A DNA stretch of 64,000 nucleotides, from NCBI RefSeq assembly GCF_021440085.1, contig NZ_JAKCPW010000001.1, positions 1,736,001 through 1,800,000 of the forward strand, given 5' to 3'. The notes under the pieces were generated by a model, which was not told where the DNA came from, did no database searches, and worked only from the letters and a program-made list of their open reading frames with translations. The translations under genes were made by a program, and so were the position numbers. The DNA comes from Dyadobacter sp. CY261 (GTDB lineage Bacteria > Bacteroidota > Bacteroidia > Cytophagales > Spirosomataceae). Shown here piece by piece: positions 62,839 to 64,000 of this stretch; the first letter of the stretch is position 1; every line of letters begins with the position of its first letter.

Positions 62839-63047
62839 TAGAATATCTTAAATATTACTTCTTAGTTTTTCGAATGTACTTTTTCTATCGAAGGCAGAAT
62901 CGAAGAATGAAAAAATCTTCAAGGCTATGGGAAGTAGCAAAGCTAATGGCAGAAGTGAGTCGCAAGGAGCGATGGTTTAATGACAAGGTTGACTCGCTCA
63001 TTATTCCAGAGGAAACTAAAAGGTCTTTTAAAATAGAAATTCGATGA
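62835..63047 (+). CDS. Hypothetical phage protein, 70 residues
   Basis: A small protein with a hydrophobic N-terminal stretch (IEYLKYYFLVFRMYFFYRR) and a basic, helical remainder; it may associate with membrane. It overlaps both neighbours by four bases. Confidence 0.6.
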   Translation: MIEYLKYYFLVFRMYFFYRRQNRRMKKSSRLWEVAKLMAEVSRKERWFNDKVDSLIIPEETKRSFKIEIR

Positions 63048-63670
63048 AGCCCCTCCACCCAACCCCATCCGAACTCGATGCCCTTTTGGAGGGGAAGTGT
63101 TCGGCGATTGTGAGGCCGATAAAGCCGCAGCCGACCGAAAAAGGTCGCATAGCATTCTTGGTAGATCAGCCTTCCCGATTTGTTGACATACGCGAAAGTC
63201 AAGACTTCCATGGGAAATCAGAGATCGTAAATCAATGGAACTCCCCCTTCGGTTCTGCCGGAACGATCTTATGGTGTAAGGAAACTTGGCAATACGATTT
63301 TAAAATTGAAGACGAATCTGATTCTGAGAAGATTTTCTTTCACAAGCACAGTTGGCCAAATTACCCAATGAACAGTGGTCAATATTGGTTATCGCCCGCT
63401 GTTATGCCCAAAGCAGCATGCCGCCTCTGGCTGGAAGTTGTGGATGTGAAGGTGTGCCGGGTGCAGGAACTGACAAATGAAGAAACGATTGGCTTTGGTC
63501 ACTACCCTATGCCCCATAGATGTGAGCAATCATGGCCATTCGATTCCCATCGAGACGCATTCCGTGTTTTATGGAATCGAGAATACGGGCCAAGGCAACT
63601 ACAATTGGATAAAAACCCCTGGATCTGGTACGCAACAGTTAAACGAATCGATAAACCTGATAATGTATGA
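63044..63670 (+). CDS. ASCH/PUA-like phage protein
   Basis: A 208-residue protein with EGKCSAIVRPIKPQP near residue 18, ILWCKETWQYDF near 74, SPAVMPKAACRLWLEVVDVKVCRVQELT near 117 and NPWIWYATVKRIDKP at the end. This matches a phage family with an ASCH-like RNA-binding fold, as I recall it. Function unknown. It is followed after a four-base overlap by the last gene of the window. Confidence 0.68.
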   Translation: MKPLHPTPSELDALLEGKCSAIVRPIKPQPTEKGRIAFLVDQPSRFVDIRESQDFHGKSEIVNQWNSPFGSAGTILWCKETWQYDFKIEDESDSEKIFFHKHSWPNYPMNSGQYWLSPAVMPKAACRLWLEVVDVKVCRVQELTNEETIGFGHYPMPHRCEQSWPFDSHRDAFRVLWNREYGPRQLQLDKNPWIWYATVKRIDKPDNV

Positions 63671-63984
63671 AAAAGAAAGTTCATTTCGAAACGCCCGGCG
63701 GTACTTGCTGTGGCATAGTCTGCGCTCCTAATTCTCTTGGAAATTCAGCGATTGAAATTGAAGACGATTCGATGAAAATTCTAATGAAATTAACGTTTCA
63801 AGATGTATATGACTCGGAATTTTGGATGAGTGATCGCTACCCTGAATGGGTGCAAGCAATTCCTGGGTCCCAGGTTGCGAAAACGATCCGGTCTTATACA
63901 AATCAGGCTGAGTTTATCGAAGCTGCGGTGAGAGAAAAAGAACTTCGGAACAAGCACACCGGCGCATTCGTAATGGAGGCGTAG
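63667..63984 (+). CDS. Hypothetical phage protein, 105 residues
   Basis: A protein with VHFETPGGTCCGIVCAP at the start, an acidic middle and a helical end (TNQAEFIEAAVREKELRNKH). No family is recognised. The stop is at 63982-63984; 16 bases remain before the window end. Confidence 0.6.
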   Translation: MKKKVHFETPGGTCCGIVCAPNSLGNSAIEIEDDSMKILMKLTFQDVYDSEFWMSDRYPEWVQAIPGSQVAKTIRSYTNQAEFIEAAVREKELRNKHTGAFVMEA

Positions 63985-64000
63985 TCGCCCGGAATAGGTA

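Larger units (their letters stand above)
42701..64000. mobile_element. Left part of a prophage carrying a diversity-generating retroelement
   Basis: From the terminator onward the gene content changes: integrase, S24-type repressor, KilA-N, SSB-like protein, HNH, replication initiator and loader, RuvC, methyltransferase, sliding clamp, YopX and many small overlapping genes. The DNA is visibly more A+T-rich than the chromosome to the left. The left boundary lies between 42700 and the integrase promoter; the right boundary, structural genes and lysis genes are outside the window, so the attachment sites could not be identified. No tRNA gene overlaps the left end. Confidence 0.85.

Noticed and set aside
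42701..64000. A CRISPR array in the prophage
   Set aside because: Repeated segments are few, widely spaced and coding; no short direct repeats with regular spacers were seen.

Overview
The window looks like a chromosome segment of a Bacteroidota bacterium of the order Cytophagales, most like Dyadobacter or another member of the Spirosomaceae. This rests on a SusC/SusD pair, two LytS-type kinases with a LytTR regulator, a DUF1501/DUF1553 pair, a type IX secretion C-terminal sorting domain and TAnnTTTG-type promoter elements. The species is an inference from gene content; no rRNA or complete tRNA gene is present.

Positions 1-42.7 kb are host chromosome. 0-4.4 kb: a membrane protein cut by the window edge, a Nudix hydrolase, and a signalling group of two LytS-like kinases (the first lacks key ATP-site residues) with one LytTR regulator. 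4.5-12.6 kb: minus-strand phosphoester-degrading genes (two metallophosphoesterases and an alkaline-phosphatase-superfamily enzyme) next to SusC/SusD, resembling an uptake locus for a phosphorylated substrate. 13.4-20.5 kb: PHP-like protein, family 39-type glycosyltransferase, ECF sigma factor with a membrane partner and secreted proteins, and an esterase. 20.5-28.2 kb: small stress and regulatory genes, a short UvrA-like ATPase, two PhnB-like proteins, a GlxA-type regulator and REP-like repeats. 28.2-34.6 kb: DUF1501, DUF1553-cytochrome and DUF4038 proteins. 35.1-42.6 kb: three tandem tail-collar-like proteins, an acetyltransferase, a DUF6916-like protein and a 1,649-residue beta-rich secreted protein.

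From about 42.7 kb to the window end lies the left part of a prophage: tyrosine integrase, a secreted cargo protein, an S24-type repressor with a divergent operator/promoter, then a long rightward early/replication operon. That operon encodes a KilA-N protein, an SSB-like protein, an HNH protein, a replication initiator and DnaC-like loader, an HD hydrolase, RuvC, a helicase-methyltransferase fusion, a sliding clamp, YopX and many small overlapping genes. No structural or lysis genes are in the window.

The outstanding element is a diversity-generating retroelement (DGR) inside the early operon: a reverse transcriptase (51168-52157), a template repeat (about 50978-51058) and four variable repeats in four paralogous target genes (45967, 49982, 50479 and 57921), up to 7.3 kb from the template. 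By hand alignment every difference over a 68-bp core is at a template adenine: 53 of 68 adenine comparisons differ and none of 204 non-adenine comparisons. The targets are small proteins without signal peptides, in the early region, and do not look like tail adhesins. The first target is the first gene after the repressor-controlled promoter. A fifth paralog has lost or never had the variable repeat. What these diversified proteins bind is unknown, and this is the best candidate for an undescribed system in the window.
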